Of a stretch of 33,442 bases of DNA, positions 1 through 7,611 are shown one piece after another. This stretch comes from Clostridiaceae bacterium (lineage in GTDB: Bacteria; Bacillota; Clostridia; Acetivibrionales; Acetivibrionaceae), in the NCBI GenBank assembly GCA_012519925.1, contig JAAYPF010000080.1, forward strand, positions 1-33,442. Reading direction: 5' to 3'. The notes below the pieces were generated by a model, which did not search any database, was not told where the DNA came from, and saw only the letters and a program-made list of their open reading frames with translations. The position numbers and the translations under genes are program-made. Each line of letters starts with the position of its first letter. The first letter of the stretch is position 1.

Positions 1-567
1 CCATAGCGACTCCTGTTGGCTATTACGTCGTTTCACGTTAAGAACTAGAGGCATTTCGCACAGACCAATGTCGTGAAGAAGTGCCCCGATACCAACTTGT
101 TCAATAGAATCTTCCGTCATCCCTATAGAACCTGCAATTAGAAGAGAAAGAACACAGCTATTTACGGCATGATTGAATAGGAAAGTATCATCAATGATTT
201 TCATTAAAACACAATATTGCACAATACTTCTGTTTTTTATAATTTTTTTGGCAACTTTACGGCCTGTTTTGGATATGCCTACCATTTTATCTAATACATT
301 TGCTTCAGGTACATCGGGAGCCATTTTTACCAGTTTGTCCTGAAGAAGTCTTCCGAGTTCTTTTGTCATACTATCTACCGGATCAACAAATAAAGTATAT
401 TGATCAGTAATAGAAACTTGATAGACTTTACGAGATTTTAGCGATTCTATTATTGAAGTTGTGAGCTTTGAACCGCTATTTAGCAAAGTTTTTCCTGTGC
501 TTGGACATATTATAGGTTCCGCTATTATCATGCCCTCAAGGACGCTGTGGATATTCATTCTAATCAT
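1..567 (-). CDS. HD-GYP domain protein, probable c-di-GMP phosphodiesterase (partial, 3' end outside window)
   Basis: This is a minus-strand open frame of 189 codons that runs off the left edge, so only the N-terminal part is visible. The start is the ATG at 567-565, preceded by GGAG about 8 nt upstream. The first ~90 residues look like the regulatory N-terminus common in clostridial HD-GYP proteins (starting MIRMNIHSVLEGMIIAEPI). After that come a helical region with FNHAVNSCVLSLLIAGSIG and the metal-binding signature LLHDIGL followed by EMP, the first half of the HD-GYP fold. HD-GYP enzymes hydrolyse cyclic di-GMP. The GYP motif itself lies beyond the window, so catalytic competence cannot be judged. 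The N-terminus lies 27 bp downstream of a truncated open frame on the same strand. Confidence 0.8.
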   Translation of the reverse strand, partial: MIRMNIHSVLEGMIIAEPIICPSTGKTLLNSGSKLTTSIIESLKSRKVYQVSITDQYTLFVDPVDSMTKELGRLLQDKLVKMAPDVPEANVLDKMVGISKTGRKVAKKIIKNRSIVQYCVLMKIIDDTFLFNHAVNSCVLSLLIAGSIGMTEDSIEQVGIGALLHDIGLCEMPLVLNVKRRNSQQESLW

Positions 568-594
568 TATGTCATCTCCTTATACTATCTACAT

Positions 595-780
595 TTATAA
601 AGTGTTATAAAATTTTTTAGCATTTTCCTTATAGGCAGTTGAACAGTTAGAAGATATTTGCTCAATAAGTCTTTTAGAGATTACGTCTACAACAGAAGAT
701 GCAGCAAGAAAAGGTTGAATCCACCTCTCGAGATATATATCGGCTAAGGAGTAATATACTATAATAGATAAATTTCTTTG
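595..780 (-). pseudogene. C-terminal remnant of an unidentified gene upstream of the HD-GYP gene
   Basis: On the minus strand 61 sense codons run between two stops (TAA at 783-781 and TAA at 597-595) with no ATG, GTG or TTG start. The translation looks like real protein, with amphipathic helices (for example ADIYLERWIQPFLAASSVVD) and a charged tail ending KKFYNTL. It ends 27 bp before the HD-GYP start, the usual spacing of operon partners. I infer that it is the surviving 3' end of a gene once co-transcribed with the HD-GYP gene. The family was not recognised, and a chance open frame is not excluded. Confidence 0.35.
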
Positions 781-788
781 TTAAAGCA

Positions 789-817
789 TTGACAAACAAA
801 AACTAATATCATAAAAT
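789..817 (+). promoter_or_regulatory. sigma-A promoter of the sulfur operon
   Basis: A perfect -35 TTGACA (789-794) is followed after exactly 17 nt by TAAAAT (812-817). Transcription would start near 824 and give a leader of about 50 nt before the reductase gene at 872. The promoter lies beside the eroded end of the minus-strand remnant. Confidence 0.75.
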
Positions 818-871
818 CATAATATAAAGATATAACGATTGATAGCAAGTATCCTAAAAGGAGGTAATGGC

Positions 872-3337
872 ATGAAGCTTAAAGTGGTTATAGTCGGAGG
901 AGTAGCCGGTGGTGCTAGTGCTGCGGCACGTCTTAGAAGGCTAAATGAGGATGCGGAAATTATACTTTTTGAGAAAGGTGAATATATTTCCTTTGCCAAT
1001 TGTGGACTTCCTTATTATATAGGTGAGGTCATACAGGAAAAGGATAAACTTGTCGTTCAGACACCGGAAGCAATGAAGAAAAGGTTTAATATAGATGTTA
1101 GGGTAAATAGTGAGGTCACAAAGGTATTGCCTGACAAGAAAGTGGTCGAAGTTTTAAACATCAAAGAGGGTACCACTTATACAGAAACTTATGATAAACT
1201 AATCCTTTCACCTGGAGCAGAGCCGGTTAGACCCCCTCTTCCCGGAATTGATTCTGATAGAGTTTTTACCCTGAGGAATATACCAGATACCTACAAAATC
1301 AAGGATTATGTTGACACAATTAAGCCAAAGAGAGCAGTTGTAGTAGGAGCGGGATTTATTGGGCTTGAAGTTGCTGAAAATCTTCATGCAAGAGGTGTTA
1401 AAGTGACAGTGGTCGAATTGGCAGATCATGTTATCGGTCCTCTTGATTTAGATATGGCAGCTCTTGTACATCAACACATGAAATCAAAGGATGTTGAATT
1501 CTATCTTAAAGATGGTGTAAAATCCTTAAGCAATACAAAGTCATTTACAGTGGTAGAATTGACTAGTGGAAGGTCTCTTAAGGCAGATATGGTTATAATG
1601 GGAATAGGTGTAAAACCGGAAGCAAAACTTGCAGTTGATGCAGGTCTTAAAATAGGAAAAACCGGGGGCATTTTGGTAAATGAAAATATGCTTACATCAA
1701 ATCCTGATATATATGCTGTGGGAGATGTTGTTGAGGTAAAAGATTATATTAGCGGAAATCCTGCACTGATACCACTTGCAGGACCTGCAAACAAGCAGGG
1801 GAGGATAGCAGCTAATAATATTTGTGGAATAGTGGAAAAATACGAAGGAACTCAAGGAACTTCAATTGTTAAAGTATTTGATATTACAGTAGCTATAACG
1901 GGAAATAATGAAAAAATACTAAAAAGAAATAACATAGAATATGAAAAGTCCTTTACCCATTCTGGATCTCATGCAGGATATTATCCCGGTGCAATCCCGA
2001 TGGCAATAAAGCTTATATTTGACAAAAAGAATGGCAAAATATTAGGTGCTCAAATAATTGGGTATGAAGGTGTTGATAAGAGAATAGATGTTATAGCTAC
2101 AGCAATCCGTGCAGGTATGACGGTTTACGACCTTGAAAAATTGGAACTTGCTTATGCTCCACCCTATTCTTCGGCAAAGGACCCTGTAAATATTGCAGGA
2201 TATACAGCGGCAAATATACTTAAAGGTGATAGTGAAATATTCCATTGGCATGAAGTGGATTCTCTAGATCGCTCAAATTCTGTACTTCTTGATACAAGAA
2301 ATGAAATGGAGGTTAGTCTTGGAACTATAGAGGGTTCTATTAATATACCTTTAGATGATCTGCGAAACCGTTTGGATGAATTGCCTAAAGATAAAGAAAT
2401 TCTTGTCTTTTGTCAAGTAGGTCTAAGGGGTTATATTGCATATAGAATATTAAAGCAGAAAGGTTTTAAGGTGAGAAACTTAAGCGGCGGCTACAAGACT
2501 TATCAGCTTGCGGTTCAAAAACAATCAAATGAAGATATTTATGAATATGACAAGATAACAAAAAGTGATGAAATTAAATCAGTAGATTGTAATGACACTG
2601 AATGCAAAGCTGACGCCGATATAAAAGTCGACGCATGTGGATTGCAATGTCCTGGTCCTATAATGAAGGTAAGTAACAGTATTAAAGCTATGAATTACGG
2701 GGAAGTGCTTCACATAAAGGCTACTGACCCTGGATTTCAAGAAGATGTCAAGTCGTGGTGCGAAAGTACGGGAAATAAACTTTTAGGTATGAATTTTGAG
2801 AATTCCTCCTTTAGTGCCTATATTAGAAAAGAGAAGGGACAGGATAAAAAGGAAAATTCAATAAGGAAAAACGATAAGACAATGGTTGTATTCAGTAATG
2901 ATCTTGATAGAGCGATAGCGTCTTTTATCATTGCAAATGGAGCGGCTTCAATGGGAAGGAATGTCACTATGTTCTTTACCTTCTGGGGATTGAACATTTT
3001 GAGGAAGAATGATAAAGTAAACGTAAAAAAAGATTTGTTCGGTAAAATGTTCGGGCTAATGATGCCAAGAGGGTCTAAGAAACTTTCTCTTTCTAAGATG
3101 AATATCGGCGGCTTGGGGGCAAAGATGATAAGAAATGTAATGAAAAACAAAAATGTAGCATCGTTAGAAGAGCTTATCCAATCGGCCGTATCAAACGGAG
3201 TAAATCTTGTTGCCTGTAATATGTCCATGGATGTCATGGGAATAAAAAAAGAAGAACTCATTGATGGTGTAAAAATTGGGGGAGTTGCAACATTTCTTGG
3301 TTCAGCAGAGGACTCTGATATGAGCTTATTTATTTAG
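872..3337 (+). CDS. CoA-disulfide reductase-like flavoprotein fused to rhodanese, TusA and DsrE domains
   Basis: An 821-aa protein with four modules. Residues 1-450 are a pyridine nucleotide-disulfide oxidoreductase of the CoA-disulfide reductase/NADH oxidase class. They include FAD-binding VGGVAGGASAAARLRR (8-23), the redox cysteine C44 in SFANCGLPYYIG, NAD-binding VVVGAGFIGLE (156-166), and YAPPYSSAKDPVN (428-440) of the dimer domain. Residues ~455-550 are a rhodanese domain with active-site C514 in the loop CQVGLRG. Residues ~585-655 are TusA-like with CGLQCPGP (C589, C593). Residues ~669-821 are a DsrE-like domain with C782. Such fusions move persulfide sulfur between cysteines and reduce CoA-persulfide or polysulfide in the cytoplasm. 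The ATG at 872 is chosen because AAAGGAGG lies just upstream; an in-frame TTG at 839 has no good site. The ArsR regulator follows 21 nt downstream. The exact substrate (CoA disulfide, CoA persulfide or polysulfide) cannot be told from sequence. Confidence 0.9.
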   Translation: MKLKVVIVGGVAGGASAAARLRRLNEDAEIILFEKGEYISFANCGLPYYIGEVIQEKDKLVVQTPEAMKKRFNIDVRVNSEVTKVLPDKKVVEVLNIKEGTTYTETYDKLILSPGAEPVRPPLPGIDSDRVFTLRNIPDTYKIKDYVDTIKPKRAVVVGAGFIGLEVAENLHARGVKVTVVELADHVIGPLDLDMAALVHQHMKSKDVEFYLKDGVKSLSNTKSFTVVELTSGRSLKADMVIMGIGVKPEAKLAVDAGLKIGKTGGILVNENMLTSNPDIYAVGDVVEVKDYISGNPALIPLAGPANKQGRIAANNICGIVEKYEGTQGTSIVKVFDITVAITGNNEKILKRNNIEYEKSFTHSGSHAGYYPGAIPMAIKLIFDKKNGKILGAQIIGYEGVDKRIDVIATAIRAGMTVYDLEKLELAYAPPYSSAKDPVNIAGYTAANILKGDSEIFHWHEVDSLDRSNSVLLDTRNEMEVSLGTIEGSINIPLDDLRNRLDELPKDKEILVFCQVGLRGYIAYRILKQKGFKVRNLSGGYKTYQLAVQKQSNEDIYEYDKITKSDEIKSVDCNDTECKADADIKVDACGLQCPGPIMKVSNSIKAMNYGEVLHIKATDPGFQEDVKSWCESTGNKLLGMNFENSSFSAYIRKEKGQDKKENSIRKNDKTMVVFSNDLDRAIASFIIANGAASMGRNVTMFFTFWGLNILRKNDKVNVKKDLFGKMFGLMMPRGSKKLSLSKMNIGGLGAKMIRNVMKNKNVASLEELIQSAVSNGVNLVACNMSMDVMGIKKEELIDGVKIGGVATFLGSAEDSDMSLFI

Positions 3338-3358
3338 TGTACGAAGGGAAGTTTTAAG

Positions 3359-3634
3359 ATGAAAGATTTAAAGATTTATGAACAAAAGGCAGAAAAGTTA
3401 AAAGCGTTAGCACATCCTCAAAGACTTTGTATTGTAAAAGGACTTATGGACAATAAGTGTAATGTGACTACAATTCAGGAATGTTTGGGGCTCCCACAGT
3501 CTACTGTATCCCAGCATCTTGCCAAACTTAAAGCTGTAGGAATTATTGAAGGAAATAGAAATGGTTTGGAGATTTGTTATAGTGTTGTGGATGAGGAAAT
3601 AACTGAAATAGTTAAAATTTTATTTAAAGAATAA
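3359..3634 (+). CDS. ArsR/SmtB-family repressor, cysteine-rich, possibly sulfur-sensing
   Basis: A 91-aa winged-helix regulator, typical in size for ArsR. The family pattern is clear: LKALAHPQRLCIVKGL for the first helices, then the recognition helix in LPQSTVSQHLAKLKAVGII and a wing around GNRNGLEICYSV. It carries four cysteines (C24, C34, C42, C73). The classical ELCVCDL metal site is absent: the equivalent stretch reads TIQECLGL. Persulfide-sensing ArsR members (SqrR/BigR type) use a cysteine pair, so a thiol-based sensor that represses the upstream sulfur operon is a reasonable inference but unproven. AAGGGA lies upstream of the ATG. The gene sits 21 nt after the reductase fusion and is probably co-transcribed with it, giving autoregulation through the promoter at 789. 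Confidence 0.88.
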   Translation: MKDLKIYEQKAEKLKALAHPQRLCIVKGLMDNKCNVTTIQECLGLPQSTVSQHLAKLKAVGIIEGNRNGLEICYSVVDEEITEIVKILFKE

Positions 3635-3658
3635 AGCTTTTTCAAAAGATGTAAATGG

Positions 3659-3690
3659 AATCTATTGAAAGGGCAGTGGAATAGATTTTT
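3659..3690 (+). terminator. weak hairpin with T-run between arsR-type gene and deoC
   Basis: An 8-bp A/T-rich stem (AATCTATT at 3659-3666 with AATAGATT at 3680-3687) and a 13-nt loop end in five T residues. It could end or attenuate transcription after the regulator. No separate promoter is evident for deoC, so leak-through is likely. Confidence 0.4.
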
Positions 3691-3718
3691 AGAATAAACA
3701 AAAAGGGGAAGATAGGTA

Positions 3719-4408
3719 TTGGATAAAAATATAATAGCATCAATGATTGATCATGCGGTTTTAAAGCCTGATGCCGCTGACTTAGATGTTGAAAGAGAGT
3801 GTGCAATAGCTAGAAAATATAAAGTTGCATCCATATGTGTGAAGCCTAGCCATGTGGAGTATGCAGCAAAGCTGCTGAAGGATTCTACAGTTAAAGTCAG
3901 TACGGTTATAGGCTTTCCCCATGGAACTACAACGACAAGATGTAAGGTGGCAGAAGCACAGGAAGCCATTGAGAATGGTGCAAGTGAGTTAGATATGGTT
4001 CTAAACATTGGAAAGCTTCTATCGAGAGACTTTGATTATGTAGAAAAGGACATCAGAAGTGTAGTTGATGAAGCACATTGTAAAGGTGCTATTGTCAAAG
4101 TTATTTTGGAAACAGCTCTTTTGAATGATGAAATGAAGGTCGCTGCCTGTAAGATATCAGATAAATGCGGTGCTGATTATGTAAAGACATCCACAGGATT
4201 TAACGGGAGAGGTGCAGATTTAAAAGACATTACACTCATGAAAAGTAGTGTAAGTGATAAGGTTGGAATAAAAGCTTCCGGAGGAATAAAGAATTTTGAA
4301 CAAGCGGTGGCTTTTGCTAAAGCCGGATGTACTAGACTTGGAACAAGTTCTACTATTGATATAGTAGGAGAAGGTGTAGAATCTATTGATAAAGATTCAA
4401 ATTATTAA
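3719..4408 (+). CDS. deoC: deoxyribose-phosphate aldolase (DERA)
   Basis: A 229-aa class I aldolase that cleaves 2-deoxyribose-5-phosphate to glyceraldehyde-3-phosphate and acetaldehyde, in deoxynucleoside breakdown. The family motifs are in place: DHAVLKPDA near the N-terminus, VIGFPHGTTTT, ELDMVLNIG with D92, the Schiff-base lysine K156 in GADYVKTSTGF, and the assisting lysine K185 in IKASGGI. Length is normal for the short bacterial form. The start is a TTG at 3719, supported by AGGGGAAG about 10 nt upstream; no in-frame ATG fits. It follows the ArsR gene by 84 nt across a weak hairpin and ends before a strong terminator. No other nucleoside-catabolism gene (deoA, deoD, cdd) is nearby. Confidence 0.93.
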   Translation: MDKNIIASMIDHAVLKPDAADLDVERECAIARKYKVASICVKPSHVEYAAKLLKDSTVKVSTVIGFPHGTTTTRCKVAEAQEAIENGASELDMVLNIGKLLSRDFDYVEKDIRSVVDEAHCKGAIVKVILETALLNDEMKVAACKISDKCGADYVKTSTGFNGRGADLKDITLMKSSVSDKVGIKASGGIKNFEQAVAFAKAGCTRLGTSSTIDIVGEGVESIDKDSNY

Positions 4409-4450
4409 GGTATATTGTTATCTATATTTGTCAAAAAATAAGAGAAACGA

Positions 4451-4495
4451 AAATCAAGGGTGAAAATTGGCTAAATACATCCCTTGATTTTTTTA
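4451..4495 (+). terminator. Rho-independent terminator after deoC
   Basis: A perfect 10-bp inverted repeat (AAATCAAGGG at 4451-4460 with CCCTTGATTT at 4481-4490) and a 20-nt loop are followed directly by a T-run. It ends the sulfur/deoC transcript. Confidence 0.8.
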
Positions 4496-4614
4496 TGCTA
4501 TTCTTTTTAGAAAACAAGTTAGGGAAGTACGAATTTTTACTTTAAACTAGAATACTGCAAGTATAACTGGCATAAAAATATCCTATAAAGAATTTATTGT
4601 GAGGTGGCCGGTTA

Positions 4615-5451
4615 ATGCAAAGGCAGTTTTGTGTTATTATTACATGTATTCTTATGATATTGATGTTTACAGGTTGTTCTGCTTTGCCAAAGATAGGCAA
4701 CAATGATGAGATAAGCCCTGTCAGTAGCATAGCATTGAGTGAAGCAGAAGCTCAGCAAATTGCGAACAAGTCGCCGATTTCCCTGTACTTTGCAAATGAG
4801 GAAGGTACTAAACTAAAGCTTGAAGTACGCTATATACCAACGAGTGAACTTAAAAAACCTGCTAATGAAATTGCTTCACTAATTGTTAATGAATTAATAA
4901 ACGGACCTAGCACGGGTTCAGGATTAAAACCCACAATACCTGCTGAAGCAAAATTACGTTCGATAAAGATAAAGGATGATGTGGCTACTGTTGACTTTTC
5001 TAAGGAGTTTAAAGAAAAGCATCCCGGTGGAAAAGCTGCAGAGCAGATGACAATATACTCTATTGTAAATTCGCTTACCGAGCTTAAGGAAATCAGCCAA
5101 ATTAAGTTCAAGATTGAAGGCAAGACTTCAAAGGAATTCAAAGGAGCTTATAAGTTCGACAATCCTTTTCCAAGAAGTACTTCAATAATAAGTAGAGAAA
5201 CAAGCAATTTAACAAAAAACAATACCGATAATACAAACAGTAATGTTGACGAAGACAAAAAGGAAAAAACTGAAACAGAAAGCGACAAGAAAGATAATAA
5301 GAACTCTAAGGAAACAATAAATGATGAAAATGACGGAAATAATATTGAAGTGTTTGAAGAAGATATAGAAACTTTTGGAGATACTGAAGAGGAAGGTATA
5401 ACAACATTTTATATTGAAGATGAAATGATAGATGATGAATTATTGGAATAA
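4615..5451 (+). CDS. GerMN-domain lipoprotein (GerM-like, sporulation/germination)
   Basis: A 278-aa predicted lipoprotein. A short hydrophobic signal peptide ends in the lipobox FTGC with lipidated C21. Residues ~55-175 form one GerMN domain, recognisable from ISLYFANEEGTKLKLEVRYI, the NELINGPS segment, VATVDFSKEF and IYSIVNSLTEL. B. subtilis GerM has two such domains and is needed for sporulation and germination; this protein has one, like many clostridial members. The last ~90 residues are a low-complexity polar tail, first Asn/Thr/Lys-rich and then very acidic (EVFEEDIETFGDTEEE). It is probably disordered outside the membrane. GAGGTGG lies about 8 nt before the ATG. The gene stands alone, bounded by the deoC terminator and its own hairpin terminator. 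Confidence 0.85.
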   Translation: MQRQFCVIITCILMILMFTGCSALPKIGNNDEISPVSSIALSEAEAQQIANKSPISLYFANEEGTKLKLEVRYIPTSELKKPANEIASLIVNELINGPSTGSGLKPTIPAEAKLRSIKIKDDVATVDFSKEFKEKHPGGKAAEQMTIYSIVNSLTELKEISQIKFKIEGKTSKEFKGAYKFDNPFPRSTSIISRETSNLTKNNTDNTNSNVDEDKKEKTETESDKKDNKNSKETINDENDGNNIEVFEEDIETFGDTEEEGITTFYIEDEMIDDELLE

Positions 5452-5475
5452 TAATTATGATAAGAAATGAAATAC

Positions 5476-5527
5476 AAAAAATAACGAAACAAGAAGAGGA
5501 AAGTACTTCTTGTTTCGTTATTTTTTG
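5476..5527 (+). terminator. strong Rho-independent terminator after the GerM-like gene
   Basis: A perfect 16-bp stem (5481-5496 with 5506-5521) is extended by A/T pairing to 21 bp. It has a 9-nt loop and T-runs on the plus strand (5521-5526). The mirror A-run means it can also work on the minus strand. Confidence 0.88.
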
Positions 5528-5528
5528 T

Positions 5529-5596
5529 TATAGGAATTTGCAAAAACCTATTTTTGTAAATTCCTATACTGGGGATTGGAAAGGGGATTCCCCTTT
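5529..5596. repeat. two adjacent hairpins, the first sharing a motif with the 50-bp repeat at 12314
   Basis: Hairpin one has 18-nt arms (5529-5546 and 5551-5568), pairing with one G-T wobble around a 4-nt loop. Hairpin two is AAAGGGG (5580-5586) with CCCCTTT (5590-5596) around a 3-nt loop. The arm motif TATAGGAATTTGCA (5529-5542) recurs exactly at 12376-12389. The rest of 5597-5742 shows no credible gene. Confidence 0.55.
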
Positions 5597-5720
5597 GTTG
5601 CTAACGATATATATTTTTCGACAGCCAAAAAGTTGTATACTAACTAATACTTCTGTATTATCATATAAGATAAAATTTTATGCTGAAAAGTTAAATAAAA
5701 AAATTTTAAAAATATTGCAG

Positions 5721-5748
5721 TGGTTATCAATTTATTCTCGTCTATAAT
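5721..5748 (+). promoter_or_regulatory. probable promoter of the ECF sigma operon
   Basis: TATAAT at 5743-5748 has a poor -35 (TGGTTA, 5721-5726) 16 nt upstream. The overlapping CGTCTA (5739-5744) resembles the -10 of some ECF sigma promoters, so autoregulation is possible, but no AAC-type -35 element is evident. Confidence 0.4.
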
Positions 5749-5772
5749 AGTGAAGGGGAAAGGAGGGGAGCG

Positions 5773-6315
5773 ATGGAGCTAGATGAATTGCTTGTTAAGA
5801 AAGCCATAAAAGGCGATGACGATTCTTTTAGGAGAATAGTTGAAAAATATCAGGGTCTGGTATATGCTATTTGCTTTAATATAACGGGTCAAAGGCAGGA
5901 AGCTGAGAACTTAGCTCAGGAAACTTTTATACAAGTGTATCGCTCTCTATCCCGCTATAAGAATAAAGGTTTCAAATCCTGGATTGGAAAAATAGCAACA
6001 AATAAGGCGATCGACTGGAAAAGAAAAAGACGTCTAGAAAACGAAGGGAAAGTGGTCTATCTTGAAGATATCGAGGAGATAACTACAGAGAGCAACTTAA
6101 TTCATGATGAGTTGGTAAAAAAAGAAAATACCAAAAAGTTGTTGGAACTATGCAATAAACTACCGGAAATTTACAGCACGGTGCTAATAAAATTTTATAT
6201 CCAATCAAAGTCCTATAATGAAATATCAAAAGAGGATGGTATAAGTGTTAAAACCGTAGAATCAAGACTCTATAGAGCCAAGCATGCGATAAGAAGGCAA
6301 TGGAAGGAAGTGTGA
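5773..6315 (+). CDS. ECF-type RNA polymerase sigma factor
   Basis: A 180-aa sigma-70 factor with only regions 2 and 4. Region 2 spans ~20-90: YQGLVYAICFNITG, then AENLAQETFIQVYRSLSRY (DNA melting and -10 recognition), then WIGKIATNKAIDWKRKRR. Region 4 spans ~120-178, with LPEIYSTVLIKFYIQ and the helix-turn-helix SYNEISKEDGISVKTVESRLYRAKHAIR. AGGAGGGG just upstream supports the ATG at 5773. The anti-sigma gene begins at its stop codon, so the two form a classic sigma/anti-sigma pair. Its products downstream are membrane proteins, which suggests a role in envelope stress like the Bacillus SigW group. The regulon cannot be read from this window. Confidence 0.93.
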   Translation: MELDELLVKKAIKGDDDSFRRIVEKYQGLVYAICFNITGQRQEAENLAQETFIQVYRSLSRYKNKGFKSWIGKIATNKAIDWKRKRRLENEGKVVYLEDIEEITTESNLIHDELVKKENTKKLLELCNKLPEIYSTVLIKFYIQSKSYNEISKEDGISVKTVESRLYRAKHAIRRQWKEV

Positions 6316-6317
6316 GT

Positions 6318-6794
6318 ATGTGCCATTATAATGAAGAAGAATTGATCTTATACAGTGAAAACTGTGTCGATGAAGTTTTAGAGAAAGACATTGATAAGCA
6401 TCTGCTAATTTGTGAAGAGTGTAGAGATAGGTATATTCAGATTATCGAATGTTATCATATGAACGACGGTGAAAATCAGATTTCTTTGGAATTTACAAAT
6501 AACATAATGAGGAGCATTAAGAGTAATGCTGGTCGAAATAAAACTGTAAAGAAAAAGAAACTTGCACCGGAAGTTTTCTTCTATTACGTTGCCGCTGCTT
6601 GTATAACCCTATTGTTTTCTTTTAATGGAGTCCTTGATTCTTTGATTGGCGGATTTTCAGATATTACAACCTCAATTGCCAAAACACCGATAAATATTGA
6701 ACAGAGGGTATCAAACGGCTGGACTGAAAGACTTGCAAATGATACATCGATTATGATTTCAAAATTAAAGCCACAAATTACTGAAAAGGAGTGA
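6318..6794 (+). CDS. zinc-finger (HC2/ZAS) membrane anti-sigma factor
   Basis: A 158-aa protein with an N-terminal cytoplasmic zinc-binding anti-sigma domain. The HxxxCxxC motif is present as H28-LLI-C32-EE-C35, with further cysteines at 2 and 16. A single membrane helix lies at ~86-106, followed by ~50 extracytoplasmic residues. Such proteins hold their ECF sigma factor at the membrane until a signal, often regulated proteolysis, frees it. The ATG at 6318 is preferred because AAGGAAG lies about 9 nt upstream. A longer frame from the ATG at 6300 would overlap the sigma gene and lacks a site. The start is 2 nt after the sigma stop, indicating translational coupling. Confidence 0.88.
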   Translation: MCHYNEEELILYSENCVDEVLEKDIDKHLLICEECRDRYIQIIECYHMNDGENQISLEFTNNIMRSIKSNAGRNKTVKKKKLAPEVFFYYVAAACITLLFSFNGVLDSLIGGFSDITTSIAKTPINIEQRVSNGWTERLANDTSIMISKLKPQITEKE

Positions 6795-6801
6795 ATTGTA
6801 A

Positions 6802-7611
6802 ATGAGAATTAAAAGTAAATTTACTACATTTATTTTATCCCCCATACCGGGACTTGGACATATTTACCTTGGTTTTAACAATCGGGGAGGAATATTTATG
6901 ATTGCAGAACTGGTTGCAATTATGATGGTTTTTGCTTTGGGAAGTACAGGAATATTTAGAGGAAGTAGTGCTATTGCTATTCCAGGTGTATTTATACCCA
7001 TTGTATGGATAGCCTCACTGGTAGACAGTATGACTTTGGTAGATAAAATAAACAACATTGCAAGTTGTAATGACGAGGGGAAGAAAGATGTTTTACTTGA
7101 ACAGTTAGAGCACCAAAATAGAAAGATAATAGCAATGGTCTTATCCATAATTCCCGGTGCAGGACACATGTTTTTAGGGTTACAGCGGCAAGGAATTCAA
7201 CTTATGACCCTATTCTTTTTAAGCTTTTTTATTACCGATTTGATCAACGTCAGCATATTTATGGTATCTATACCTATAATTTGGTTTTTCGGCTTGTTTG
7301 ATGCAATGAATAAGGCAGCAGGAAATGAAAACCAGGATGACGGTGATGTATTGTTTGTTACATGGTTTAGGACTGGAAAACCGCTTATAAAGAATGTCAA
7401 TAAGTACTTGGCATATGCTCTTATCGCAATTGGCGGCTTGCTTTTATTTGAAAGGATTATATTGCCCGAGCTGGAGAAATATATTAGATTTAATTTCAGA
7501 GAGTATCTAAGAATAATTCTAATGTCGTTCCTATTTATAGCAGGAGGAGTCAAACTGCTTATGGGTATGAAAAGTGAAGAAGTGACAGAGGAGGCTGAAG
7601 ATAACATATGA
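6802..7611 (+). CDS. polytopic membrane protein with two TM2-like repeats
   Basis: A 269-aa integral membrane protein with an internal duplication. SPIPGLGHIYLGFNNRGG (res ~14-31) is echoed by SIIPGAGHMFLGLQRQG (res ~115-131). Each is followed by a hydrophobic hairpin, so two TM2-like units (PGxGHxYLG motif) sit in tandem. Two further C-terminal membrane helices (res ~198-215 and 235-255) frame a charged segment. TM2-like domains occur in many uncharacterised membrane proteins and have no agreed molecular role. AAGGAG lies about 10 nt before the ATG. The gene begins 7 nt after the anti-sigma stop and overlaps the next gene by 4 nt, so it belongs firmly to the sigma operon. Confidence 0.75.
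   Translation: MRIKSKFTTFILSPIPGLGHIYLGFNNRGGIFMIAELVAIMMVFALGSTGIFRGSSAIAIPGVFIPIVWIASLVDSMTLVDKINNIASCNDEGKKDVLLEQLEHQNRKIIAMVLSIIPGAGHMFLGLQRQGIQLMTLFFLSFFITDLINVSIFMVSIPIIWFFGLFDAMNKAAGNENQDDGDVLFVTWFRTGKPLIKNVNKYLAYALIAIGGLLLFERIILPELEKYIRFNFREYLRIILMSFLFIAGGVKLLMGMKSEEVTEEAEDNI

Noticed and set aside
2818-3261. 147-codon minus frame
   Set aside because: It is antisense to the TusA/DsrE end of the sulfur fusion, with no ribosome site or recognisable domain.
5457-5747. 96-codon plus frame after the GerM-like gene
   Set aside because: It reads straight through the 5476-5527 terminator and two hairpins, has no ribosome site, and its translation has no domain-like pattern.
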